Origin: CAYLMM01 sp964384825
GTDB lineage: Bacteria > Krumholzibacteriota > Krumholzibacteriia > LZORAL124-64-63
Assembly (NCBI GenBank): GCA_964384825.1
Contig: CAYLMM010000007.1
Coordinates: 1 to 64,000 of the forward strand
Direction of reading: 5' to 3'
Length of the DNA: 64,000 nucleotides
The translations under genes and the position numbers were made by a program. Every line of letters starts with the position of its first letter. Position 1 is the first letter of the stretch. The notes under the pieces are model-generated. The model did no database searches and had not been told where the DNA came from. It worked only from the letters and a program-made list of their open reading frames with translations. Of this stretch, positions 50,696 through 58,788 are shown one piece after another.

Positions 50696-51726
50696 TCCGC
50701 AACGCGTTGGATCGGTTGAAGAAGGGTCTGGACAAGACCCGAGACAGTCTGTTCGGCAAGCTCGGCGACCTTCTGCACGGCCGGGTGCGCCTGGATTCCG
50801 ACACGCTCGATCAGATCGAGGAGATGCTCATCTCGGCCGATCTCGGCGTGGCCGCGAGCACGCGCATCACCCGTTCGATCGAGAAACGGCTGAAGGAGGA
50901 GGGGGGCGAGGCCTCGTTCGCGAGCGTGCTGCAGGTCATCCGCGGCGACATCCGGCGCACCCTGAAGGAAGCCAAGCCCCGGGTCGCGAACCTTAGCTGG
51001 GACGAGGAAGGCGATCGGAAGAAGAAGAAGAAGAAGAAAGGCAAGGCCGTCGCCGAGGCTCCCGCCGCGCCGGCCGGGACCGCGCCGGCCGCCGAGGTCA
51101 TCTTCGTGGTGGGCGTCAACGGCACCGGCAAGACCACCAGCATCGCCAAGCTGGCCCTCCACTACAAGAACGAGGGCCGGTCGGTCCTGCTGGCCGCCGG
51201 CGACACCTTCCGCGCGGCGGCCGTCGAGCAGCTGAACATCTGGGCCGACAGGGTCGGGGTGGACTGCGTGCAGCAGGGCCAGGGCGCCGATCCGGCGGCG
51301 GTGGTCTTCGACGCCCTGAGTGCGGCCGAGGCCCGCGGGCACGACATCGTGATCGTGGACACCGCCGGCCGGCTGCACACCAAGACCAACCTGATGGACG
51401 AGCTGGGCAAGGTGGCCCGCGTCATCCGGCGCAAGACCGGCCGCGATCCGCAGACCCTGCTGGTGGTCGACGCCAACACCGGCCAGAACGGTCTGCAGCA
51501 GGCCCGTTCCTTCGCCGAGACGGTGCCGGTCGACGGGCTGGTGCTGACCAAGCTCGACGGCACGGCCAAGGGCGGCATCGTGGTCGCGATCGCCGAGACC
51601 CTCGGGCTGCCGGTGCAGTTCGTCGGCGTCGGCGAGCAGGCCGAGGATCTGGCCGTCTTCGACCCCGATCACTTCGTCGATGCGCTTTTCGCCGATTGGG
51701 ACGAGTCCGCCGCGGCCGCCGAGTGA
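50692..51726 (+). CDS. ftsY: Signal recognition particle receptor FtsY
   Basis: FtsY docks SRP-ribosome complexes at the membrane. The 344-residue protein has the N domain (about 1-100), a linker with a run of lysines (DRKKKKKKKGK, about 107-118) followed by an Ala/Pro stretch, and the G domain with G1 GVNGTGKTTS (about 140), DTFRAAAVEQL, DTAGRLHTKTNLMDEL, and TKLDGTAKGG. The acidic A domain of E. coli FtsY is missing. The poly-Lys run may help membrane contact (inference). It is coupled to smc by a 4 bp overlap; smc-ftsY adjacency is common. The SRP RNA is at 17024. Confidence 0.96.
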   Translation: MIRNALDRLKKGLDKTRDSLFGKLGDLLHGRVRLDSDTLDQIEEMLISADLGVAASTRITRSIEKRLKEEGGEASFASVLQVIRGDIRRTLKEAKPRVANLSWDEEGDRKKKKKKKGKAVAEAPAAPAGTAPAAEVIFVVGVNGTGKTTSIAKLALHYKNEGRSVLLAAGDTFRAAAVEQLNIWADRVGVDCVQQGQGADPAAVVFDALSAAEARGHDIVIVDTAGRLHTKTNLMDELGKVARVIRRKTGRDPQTLLVVDANTGQNGLQQARSFAETVPVDGLVLTKLDGTAKGGIVVAIAETLGLPVQFVGVGEQAEDLAVFDPDHFVDALFADWDESAAAAE

Positions 51727-51761
51727 GTCCGCGGCGCCGCCGCCGCGAGGCAGCCGATATC

Positions 51762-51790
51762 TTGACAGCGGAGTTTCGCTCGTTTAGGTT
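51762..51790 (+). promoter_or_regulatory. Predicted promoter of the riboflavin operon
   Basis: TTGACA (51762-51767), 17 bp spacer, TAGGTT (51785-51790), about 30 bp before the FMN riboswitch. Confidence 0.55.
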
Positions 51791-51819
51791 TCGTTTCGTA
51801 GGAAAACCCAATAACGGGA

Positions 51820-51948
51820 CCCACAACTTCGGGGCGGGGTGAAAGTCCCCACCGGCGGTGAAAGCCCGCGAACCGTCCAGCCCGTGGACGGCCGATCCGG
51901 TGAAATTCCGGAGCCGACAGTGAAAGTCTGGATGGTAGAAGTTGGGAC
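51820..51948 (+). promoter_or_regulatory. FMN riboswitch (RFN element)
   Basis: Conserved RFN blocks occur in order: GGGGCGGGGTGAAAGTCCCC (51830-51850), the ACCGGCGGTGAAAGCCCGCG block (51851-51870), the variable GTCCAGCCCGTGGAC stem, GATCCGGTGAAATTCCGGAG (51894-51913), CCGACAGTGAAAGTCTGGAT. P1 pairs CAACTTC (51824-51830) with GAAGTTG (51938-51944). It binds FMN and reduces expression of the rib genes. Between 51949 and the ribD start at 52038 no T-run terminator is seen, so control at translation initiation is more likely. Confidence 0.95.
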
Positions 51949-52037
51949 GCCTGGCGCCGGCGAAGCTCGTCGTGCGCATCATTTCCCGCCTGCCATCCAT
52001 CCGACTTTCCCAACCATCCCGCGCCCGCGCGAGGATC

Positions 52038-53213
52038 ATGCGTCTGCGTGATGAAAACGACGTCCGCTTCATGACCGAGGCCCTGCGGCTCGCCCGGCGT
52101 CTGCCGCGGCGCACCTGGCCGAACCCTCCGGTGGGGGCGGTCGTGGTGCGCGACGGGGAGATCATCGCCCGCGGCGCCCATCTCGGTCCCGGACTGGACC
52201 ACGCCGAGGCGGTCGCCCTGGCCGAGGCCGGCGAGCGGGCCCGCGGCGCGACCATCTACGTGACGCTCGAACCCTGCAACCATCAGGGCCGCACGCCGGC
52301 CTGCGCGCCGCGGATCGTCGCCGCCGGCGTGAAGCGCGTGGTCTTCGGCATCCGGGATCCCAATCCCCGGGTCGCCGGCGGCGGACTGGCCCATCTGCGC
52401 GACGCCGGCGTCGAGGTCGCCTTCGGGATCGCGGCGGCCGAATGCCTGGAACTCGTCTGGCCCTTCGTCGCTACCGACGCCTTCGCCCGTCCCTTCGTGC
52501 TGCTGAAGACCGCGGCTTCGCTCGACGGGCGTTTCGCGCCGCCGCCCGAATCCGACACGGCCGGCCGGCCCTTCTATCTCACCGGCGCCGAATCGCTGGC
52601 CGCGGTCGGCCGGATGCGCCGCTGGTCGGATATCGTGCTGGTCGGATCGGGGACCGTGACCGCCGACGCCCCGCGTCTCGACGGCCGCCGCGTGGGACCG
52701 GATGCGGGCTGTCCCGCGGCCGATCCTGTCGCCGCCTGCGCCGACACACGGCTCGCCCACGCCGTCGATTGGGCCGCGCCGGGCCGGCTGGTCTTCTGCG
52801 GACCCGATTCCGATCCCGGTCGCGCGCGGGCCATGGCCGAGGCCGGGGCCGAGATCGTCGACTGCGACGCCCGCGACGGCCGCGTCGATCCGGCCGGTCT
52901 GCTGGCCCGCTGCGCCGAACGCGGTCTGGACACGGTGATGATCGAGGGCGGCCCGACCCTGGCCGCATCCTTTCTCGCGGCGGGGCTGGTCGATCGTTGG
53001 GCGCACTTCACGGCGCCGCGGCTGCTGGGCGGGGGTCCGGCCTGGCCGGAGTTTCCCGCGGATCTCCGCGCGCCGGGCGGCGTTTTCACCCTGACCCGCG
53101 CCGAGGCTTCGGGCGGGGATCTGCTCGCGGTCTGGGACCGGCGCCCATTCGCCGCGACCCTGTCCGCATTGACCGCAGAACCGGACGCGGCGGCGCACGC
53201 GGGGGAGGACTGA
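52038..53213 (+). CDS. ribD: Bifunctional riboflavin biosynthesis protein RibD
   Basis: RibD deaminates and then reduces the pyrimidine intermediate of riboflavin synthesis. The 391-residue chain has an N-terminal deaminase domain with zinc motif HAEAVALAEAG and TLEPCNHQGRTPAC, and a C-terminal reductase domain (about 155-365) with FVLLKTAASLDGRF, VLVGSGTVTADAPRL, VMIEGGPTLAASFL. Start ATG 52038 with GAGG just upstream; earlier in-frame ATG 51942 lies in the riboswitch. ribE starts 2 bp after the stop. The operon order ribD-ribE-ribBA-ribH is classical. Confidence 0.96.
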   Translation: MRLRDENDVRFMTEALRLARRLPRRTWPNPPVGAVVVRDGEIIARGAHLGPGLDHAEAVALAEAGERARGATIYVTLEPCNHQGRTPACAPRIVAAGVKRVVFGIRDPNPRVAGGGLAHLRDAGVEVAFGIAAAECLELVWPFVATDAFARPFVLLKTAASLDGRFAPPPESDTAGRPFYLTGAESLAAVGRMRRWSDIVLVGSGTVTADAPRLDGRRVGPDAGCPAADPVAACADTRLAHAVDWAAPGRLVFCGPDSDPGRARAMAEAGAEIVDCDARDGRVDPAGLLARCAERGLDTVMIEGGPTLAASFLAAGLVDRWAHFTAPRLLGGGPAWPEFPADLRAPGGVFTLTRAEASGGDLLAVWDRRPFAATLSALTAEPDAAAHAGED

Positions 53214-53214
53214 G

Positions 53215-53913
53215 ATGTTCACCGGATTGATCCGCGAAGTGGGCACGGTGGCTTCGATGCGCCGCCGGGGGGAACTGACGCGCATCGTCGTCGACGCCCC
53301 GGCCTGCGCGCCCGGCCTGGAACTCGGCGACAGCCTGGCCTGCGACGGGATCTGCCTGACGGTGGTCGCCCTGCGCGGCCCGCGGGTCGAGGTCGAGGCC
53401 GTGGCCGAGACCCGGCGCGTCACCACCCTGGGCCGCTGGCGGTCCGGCCGCCGGCTGCATCTGGAACCGGCGCTGCGGGCGGGCGACGCGATGGGCGGCC
53501 ACATGGTCCTGGGCCACGTCGACGGCGTGGGCGAGGTGACCGGAGCGCGCCGCGCCGGCGGCGGGATCGAGTTGACGATCGCCGTGCCGGAGCCGTTGCG
53601 AGTTCACCTGCTGCCCAAGGGATCGATCGCCGTCGACGGCGTGAGCCTGACTTTGGACGAGGGCCCCTTCGCCACGGGGTTCAAGCTGAGGATCATCCCC
53701 CACACGCTGCAGGAGACCAAGCTGGCCTCGCTGCGGCGGGGCGATGCCGTGAATCTGGAGACGGACGTTCTGGCCAAGGGGATGCGGAGCGAGGATTCCG
53801 CGGCGGCGACGCGCGCGGACGCAGGGAAGCCGCATTCCGGAGAGCTGGATCAGAACAGGCTGCGCGCGCTGGGCTTCCGGCGCAGCGGCCGCGGCCGCCG
53901 CTACGGCGGCTGA
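53215..53913 (+). CDS. ribE: Riboflavin synthase (alpha chain)
   Basis: The 232-residue protein catalyses dismutation of two lumazine molecules into riboflavin. It has two lumazine-binding repeats. The first (about 1-85) is MFTGLIREVGTVASM..GDSLACDGICLTVV; the second (about 95-190) is GGHMVLGHVDGVGEV..KGSIAVDGVSLTLDE and the FKLRIIPHTLQETKL block. Both carry the expected GHVD/CDGICLTV motifs. The C-terminal 30 residues form an extra basic/Gly-rich tail (RALGFRRSGRGRRYGG). ATG 53215 is 1 bp after the ribD stop. Next gene: ribBA. Confidence 0.96.
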   Translation: MFTGLIREVGTVASMRRRGELTRIVVDAPACAPGLELGDSLACDGICLTVVALRGPRVEVEAVAETRRVTTLGRWRSGRRLHLEPALRAGDAMGGHMVLGHVDGVGEVTGARRAGGGIELTIAVPEPLRVHLLPKGSIAVDGVSLTLDEGPFATGFKLRIIPHTLQETKLASLRRGDAVNLETDVLAKGMRSEDSAAATRADAGKPHSGELDQNRLRALGFRRSGRGRRYGG

Positions 53914-53953
53914 ACCCGGGCGGCCGCGCCGCCCACACGAACGGAAAGGCGTC

Positions 53954-55195
<1,242 letters not shown>

Positions 55196-55234
55196 GTCCG
55201 GGACGAACCCGAAAACGAACCCGAGGAGATGATC

Positions 55235-55708
55235 ATGGGCAAGACGTTCCAGGGCGGATTCGAGGCGAAGGATGCGCGCATCGCGGTCGTCGCCAGCCGC
55301 TTCAACGATTTCATCGTCCGCGAGCTGCTCGACGGCGCGCTGGACTGCCTGACCCGGCACGGCGTTTCCGAAGACGTGGTGGACGTGGCGTGGGTGCCGG
55401 GAAGCTTCGAGATCCCGATGGCCGCCCAGCGCCTGGCGCGGACCGGACGCTACGACGCGGTGATCTGCCTGGGCTGCCTGATCCAGGGCGACACGCCGCA
55501 TTTCACCTTCATCGCCAGCGAGGTGGCCAAGGGCATCGCCCAGGTCTCTCTTGACACCGGCGTTTCGGTGACGTTCGGTGTCATCACCGCCGACACCCTG
55601 GACCAGGCGATCGAGCGCGCCGGCACCAAGGCCGGGAACAAGGGCTTCGACGCGGCGTTGACCGCCTTGGAGATGATCGGCCTCTGCAACGCAATCGACG
55701 AGGGGTGA
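55235..55708 (+). CDS. ribH: 6,7-Dimethyl-8-ribityllumazine synthase
   Basis: RibH condenses the two precursors to lumazine and often forms icosahedral shells. The 157-residue protein shows VVASRFNDFIVRELLDGALDCL, VPGSFEIPMAAQRLA, GCLIQGDTPHFTFIASEVAKGI (with the catalytic His), VTFGVITADTLDQAIERAGTKAGNKG. Start ATG 55235 has GAGGAG 6 nt upstream; ATG 55229 directly follows that SD and is less likely. The nusB start overlaps its 3' end region, as in many bacteria. Confidence 0.96.
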   Translation: MGKTFQGGFEAKDARIAVVASRFNDFIVRELLDGALDCLTRHGVSEDVVDVAWVPGSFEIPMAAQRLARTGRYDAVICLGCLIQGDTPHFTFIASEVAKGIAQVSLDTGVSVTFGVITADTLDQAIERAGTKAGNKGFDAALTALEMIGLCNAIDEG

Positions 55709-55710
55709 CA

Positions 55711-56163
55711 TTGGGTAAAAGGACGAAGGGCCGTCAGCTCCTGGTTCAGGCGCTCTACGCGGCCGAGATGAGCGGGACCGACCTGCTCGACTGCCTCGAA
55801 CAACAGATCGAACGGCGCGGGCCGTCGCCCGAGACCGCCGTTTTCGTGCGCCGTCTGGCGGCCGAGATCGCCGCCAACCGCGCCGATCTGGATGCGAAGT
55901 TCTCCGAACTCCTGCAGAACTGGGACCTGGCCCGGGTGGGGCAGGTGGAGCAGGCGATCTGCCGCCTGGGGCTGGCCGAGCTGATCCATCATCCCGAGGT
56001 TCCGGCCCGCGTCGCGCTGGACGAGGCCTGCGAACTGGCCCGTCTGTTCTGCGGCGAGGAAGCCGTGAAGTTCGTCAACGGCGTGCTCGACAGGGCCGCC
56101 CGCGAGGCCCTGGAGCAGGAGCGGGGGGGGGACGCTTCCCCGGCGGTCGAGGAGGAGCGTTGA
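55711..56163 (+). CDS. nusB: Transcription antitermination protein NusB
   Basis: NusB with S10 binds boxA to support rRNA transcription. The 150-residue all-helical protein has RTKGRQLLVQALYAAEMSG, NWDLARVGQVEQAICRLGLAELIH, PARVALDEACELARLFCGEEAVKFVNGVLDR, a good fit to the family. The start is TTG 55711 with a GAGGGGTGA SD 2-5 nt upstream; GTG 55705 in the same frame is an alternative and overlaps the ribH stop. The tail beyond about residue 135 is Glu/Arg-rich. ribH-nusB adjacency is universal. Confidence 0.95.
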   Translation: MGKRTKGRQLLVQALYAAEMSGTDLLDCLEQQIERRGPSPETAVFVRRLAAEIAANRADLDAKFSELLQNWDLARVGQVEQAICRLGLAELIHHPEVPARVALDEACELARLFCGEEAVKFVNGVLDRAAREALEQERGGDASPAVEEER

Positions 56164-56954
56164 GAACGTCCACCAAGCGCCACTGGCAGGAATTCTGGGA
56201 AGAGACCGAGGATCTTTCGCTCGCCGAGGTCTACGGCACCGACGACAGGATCGTGGACGAGCTGAAGGCCCTGGGCGACCTGCGCGGGAAGAGGGTGCTC
56301 GAGGTGGGCGCCGGGACCGGACGCGACGCGGTGGCCCTGGCGGCCGCCGGCGCCGACGTCTGGACCCTGGACTACGTGGCCGGCTCGCTGGGGCTGACCG
56401 TCCGCGCGGCCGGCAAGGCCGGCGTCGAAGTGCGCCCGGTGGGCGGCGACGCCCTGCGCAAGCCCTTCCCCGACGGATCCTTCGACATCGTCTTCCACCA
56501 GGGACTGCTCGAGCATTTCCGCGATCCGCTGCCGCTGCTGCGCGAGGATCTGCGGGTGCTGCGGCCCGGGGGCGTGCTGCTGGTCGACGTGCCGCAGAAG
56601 TGGCATTACTACACCGTCGGCAAGAAGATCCTGATCGCGCTGGACCGCTGGTTCGCCGGATGGGAGACGCAGTTCTCGCCGGCCGAGCTGGAGAAGGTCG
56701 CGACGCGGGCCGGCGGCGAGGTCGTGCGCACCTACGGCAACTGGATGGTGCCGGGCCTGTGGTACCGCGCCCTGCGCAAGATGCTGCTGCGCGGACCCGG
56801 CTGGAAGCTTCCGATGTATCCCGATCCCGTGCCGCCGCTCGGACGTCTCGCGGCCCGTTGCCGCGAGCGCTGGCGCGACCGGCGGTGCTCGCTCTACACC
56901 ATGATGACCATCGGCGTAATCGTCCGCAAGCCGGGCGCGGAGGCGGTCTCTTGA
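56160..56954 (+). CDS. Class I SAM-dependent methyltransferase
   Basis: The 264-residue protein has the Rossmann-like SAM site VLEVGAGTGRDAVALAAAGADVWTLD (motif I), a middle motif FDIVFHQGLLEHFRDPLPLLREDLRVLRPGGVLLVDVPQKW. Substrate is unknown. It opens the glycan run with TTG 56160 overlapping the nusB stop (TTGA). Its stop overlaps the next glycosyltransferase. Because its neighbours are glycosyltransferases, a sugar, lipid or polyprenyl acceptor is likely (inference). Confidence 0.88.
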   Translation: MRTSTKRHWQEFWEETEDLSLAEVYGTDDRIVDELKALGDLRGKRVLEVGAGTGRDAVALAAAGADVWTLDYVAGSLGLTVRAAGKAGVEVRPVGGDALRKPFPDGSFDIVFHQGLLEHFRDPLPLLREDLRVLRPGGVLLVDVPQKWHYYTVGKKILIALDRWFAGWETQFSPAELEKVATRAGGEVVRTYGNWMVPGLWYRALRKMLLRGPGWKLPMYPDPVPPLGRLAARCRERWRDRRCSLYTMMTIGVIVRKPGAEAVS

Positions 56955-58078
56955 GGATACTGGCCCTGAACTGGCGCGACGTCCGCGATCCTCTCGGCGG
57001 CGGCGCCGAGATCCATCTGCACGAGATCCTGACCCGCTGCGTGGCCGCCGGCCACGAGGTCGACCTGGTGGTCGCCGGCTACGAGGGCGCCTCGGAAATC
57101 GAAACGATCGACGGGATCCGCATCCACCGCAAGGGCCACTGGACGGTGGCCAACTTCGTGCTGCCGGGCGTGGTCAAGGGCCTGCTGCGCGAGCGGTCGT
57201 ACGACCTGGTGGTCGAGGACATCAACAAGATCCCCTTCTACACGCCCCTGTTCTGCGGCGACGTGCCGATCGTGGCGGTGGTGCCGCACCTCTTCGGCTC
57301 GACCGTCTTCCGCGAGGCCAATCCGCTGGTGGCGAGCTACGTCTGGGGCGCCGAGAGGCTGATCCCGGCCGTCTACCGCAAGGTCGATTTCGAGGTCATC
57401 AGCCCCTCGACCCGCGACGATCTGATCCGGCGCGGGATGCCCGCCGAGAGGGTCAGGACCGTCTACTGCGGGATGGAGCACGAGCGGTTCCGTCTCGACG
57501 ATCCGCCGCCGCGCGACGAGGACCCCCTGCTGGTCTCGTGGAGCCGATTGCGCCGTTACAAGAGCGTCGACGTGGCGATCCGGGCCTTCGCCCTGATCCA
57601 GAAGGAGCGTCCCTCGGCCCGCCTGCTGGTGATGGGGCAGGGGCCGGACGAGCAGCGCCTGCGCCGGCTGGTGTCGCGGACGGGGCTGGACGGCGTCGTC
57701 TCGTTCACCGGGCATCTGCCCTGGAGCGAGCTGGTCAGGACCCTGCACCGGGCCCACGTCTTCCTGAACCCCAGCCCGAAGGAGGGATGGGGGCTGACGG
57801 TCATCGAAGCCAACGAATGCGGCGTGCCGGTGGTCGCGAGCGACCGGCCCGGCCTGCGCGATTCGGTGCGCCACGGCGAGACCGGCCTGCTGGTGCCCTA
57901 CGGCGATCCCGGCGCGATGGCCGCCGCCGCGCTGCAGCTGCTGAACGACGAGCCCCGCCGCGCCGCCTTCGGCGCCGCCGCCCGCGAATGGGCGCAGAGC
58001 TTCAGCTGGGACCGCTGCGCCGAGGAATCGCTGGAGATCTTCACCGCGGCAGTCGCCCGCGCCGGGGGCCGGACGTGA
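56951..58078 (+). CDS. GT4-family glycosyltransferase
   Basis: The 375-residue GT-B enzyme begins LRILALNWRDVRDPLGGGAEIHLHEI (GGAE nucleotide loop) and ends with VVSFTGHLPWSELVRTLHRAHVFLNPSPKEGWGLTVIEANECGVPVVA (E-x7-E) and GLLVPYGDPGAMA. The donor and acceptor are unknown. Start TTG 56951 overlaps the methyltransferase stop (TTGA). Its stop overlaps the start of the next gene (GTGA). Part of the envelope glycan cluster. Confidence 0.92.
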   Translation: MRILALNWRDVRDPLGGGAEIHLHEILTRCVAAGHEVDLVVAGYEGASEIETIDGIRIHRKGHWTVANFVLPGVVKGLLRERSYDLVVEDINKIPFYTPLFCGDVPIVAVVPHLFGSTVFREANPLVASYVWGAERLIPAVYRKVDFEVISPSTRDDLIRRGMPAERVRTVYCGMEHERFRLDDPPPRDEDPLLVSWSRLRRYKSVDVAIRAFALIQKERPSARLLVMGQGPDEQRLRRLVSRTGLDGVVSFTGHLPWSELVRTLHRAHVFLNPSPKEGWGLTVIEANECGVPVVASDRPGLRDSVRHGETGLLVPYGDPGAMAAAALQLLNDEPRRAAFGAAAREWAQSFSWDRCAEESLEIFTAAVARAGGRT

Positions 58079-58533
58079 ACCGGGCGCGGTGGACGGCTCT
58101 GCTGCGCCTGGCGGTCAGCGCCCTGCTGATCTGGTTCCTGCTTTCCAAGCTGTCGCTGGGCGATGTCCGCGCCGCCCTGGCCGATCCTCGCTGGGGCTGG
58201 CTCGCGGCGGGCGGCGCGGTCTTTTTGCTGTCGGCCCTCGGCGGCGGACTGCAGTGGGGCTGGATCCTGCGCGCGGCCGGCATCGGCGCCTCGTGGCCCG
58301 AGATCATCCGGATCTACTTCGTGGGCCTGTTCTTCAACAACATCCTGCCGGCCAACGTGGGCGGCGACGCCGTGAAGATCGTGGATCTGGGCCGTCGCGA
58401 ACGGCGCTCGTTCACCGTCTTCTGCGGCACCGTGATGGACCGGGTCCTGGGACTCTGCGCCCTGACGTTGCTGGCGCTGGTGGCGGTCGGGATCGCGGCC
58501 TTCCACGGGCTGCGTCTGCCGACGATCGTGCCG
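58075..58533 (+). CDS. Lysylphosphatidylglycerol synthase TM/AglD-type (flippase-like) membrane protein, N-terminal part
   Basis: The first 153 residues before the scaffold gap show transmembrane helices (ALLRLAVSALLIWFLLSKL, WLAAGGAVFLLSALGGGLQW) and the family signature RIYFVGLFFNNILPANVGGDAVKI, seen in UPF0104/LPG-synthase-TM and archaeal AglD proteins. Such proteins are linked to lipid-linked glycan or lipid handling. Start GTG 58075 overlaps the previous stop. The C-terminal part lies in the gap; the bases after it (58634-58681) contain a plausible end (FLVGRRRTGSVANPE then stop). Confidence 0.82.
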
Positions 58534-58633
58534 NNNNNNNNNNNNNNNNNNNNNNNNNNNNNNNNNNNNNNNNNNNNNNNNNNNNNNNNNNNNNNNNNNN
58601 NNNNNNNNNNNNNNNNNNNNNNNNNNNNNNNNN
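58534..58633. other. Assembly gap of 100 N
   Basis: Exactly 100 undetermined bases. The size is a standard placeholder, so the true length is unknown and the reading frame cannot be carried across. Confidence 0.99.
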
Positions 58634-58681
58634 TTCCTGGTCGGCCGCCGGAGGACCGGATCGGTCGCGAACCCCGAGTAG
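58634..58681 (+). CDS. Putative 3' end of the flippase-like gene after the gap
   Basis: One frame from the first base after the gap reads FLVGRRRTGSVANPE then TAG at 58679-58681: a hydrophobic end plus basic tail, fitting the last helix and tail of the membrane protein. The other frames are less protein-like. Relative to the frame before the gap it is shifted by one if the gap were truly 100 bases. Confidence 0.5.
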   Translation, partial: FLVGRRRTGSVANPE

Positions 58682-58711
58682 GAACCTCCTGGAACCCGTC
58701 GGCTCCGGCGC

Positions 58712-58740
58712 TTGTTGCCCCATGGGACGTGTGCTAGATT
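58712..58740 (+). promoter_or_regulatory. Possible promoter of the DUF2723 gene
   Basis: TTGTTG (58712-58717), 17 bp spacer, TAGATT (58735-58740). The perfect 12 bp palindrome TTCGCTAGCGAA (58747-58758) lies at the expected transcription start. Confidence 0.45.
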
Positions 58741-58788
58741 TACGCGTTCGCTAGCGAAGGAACATTCCGTCACCCGAGAGGATCCACA

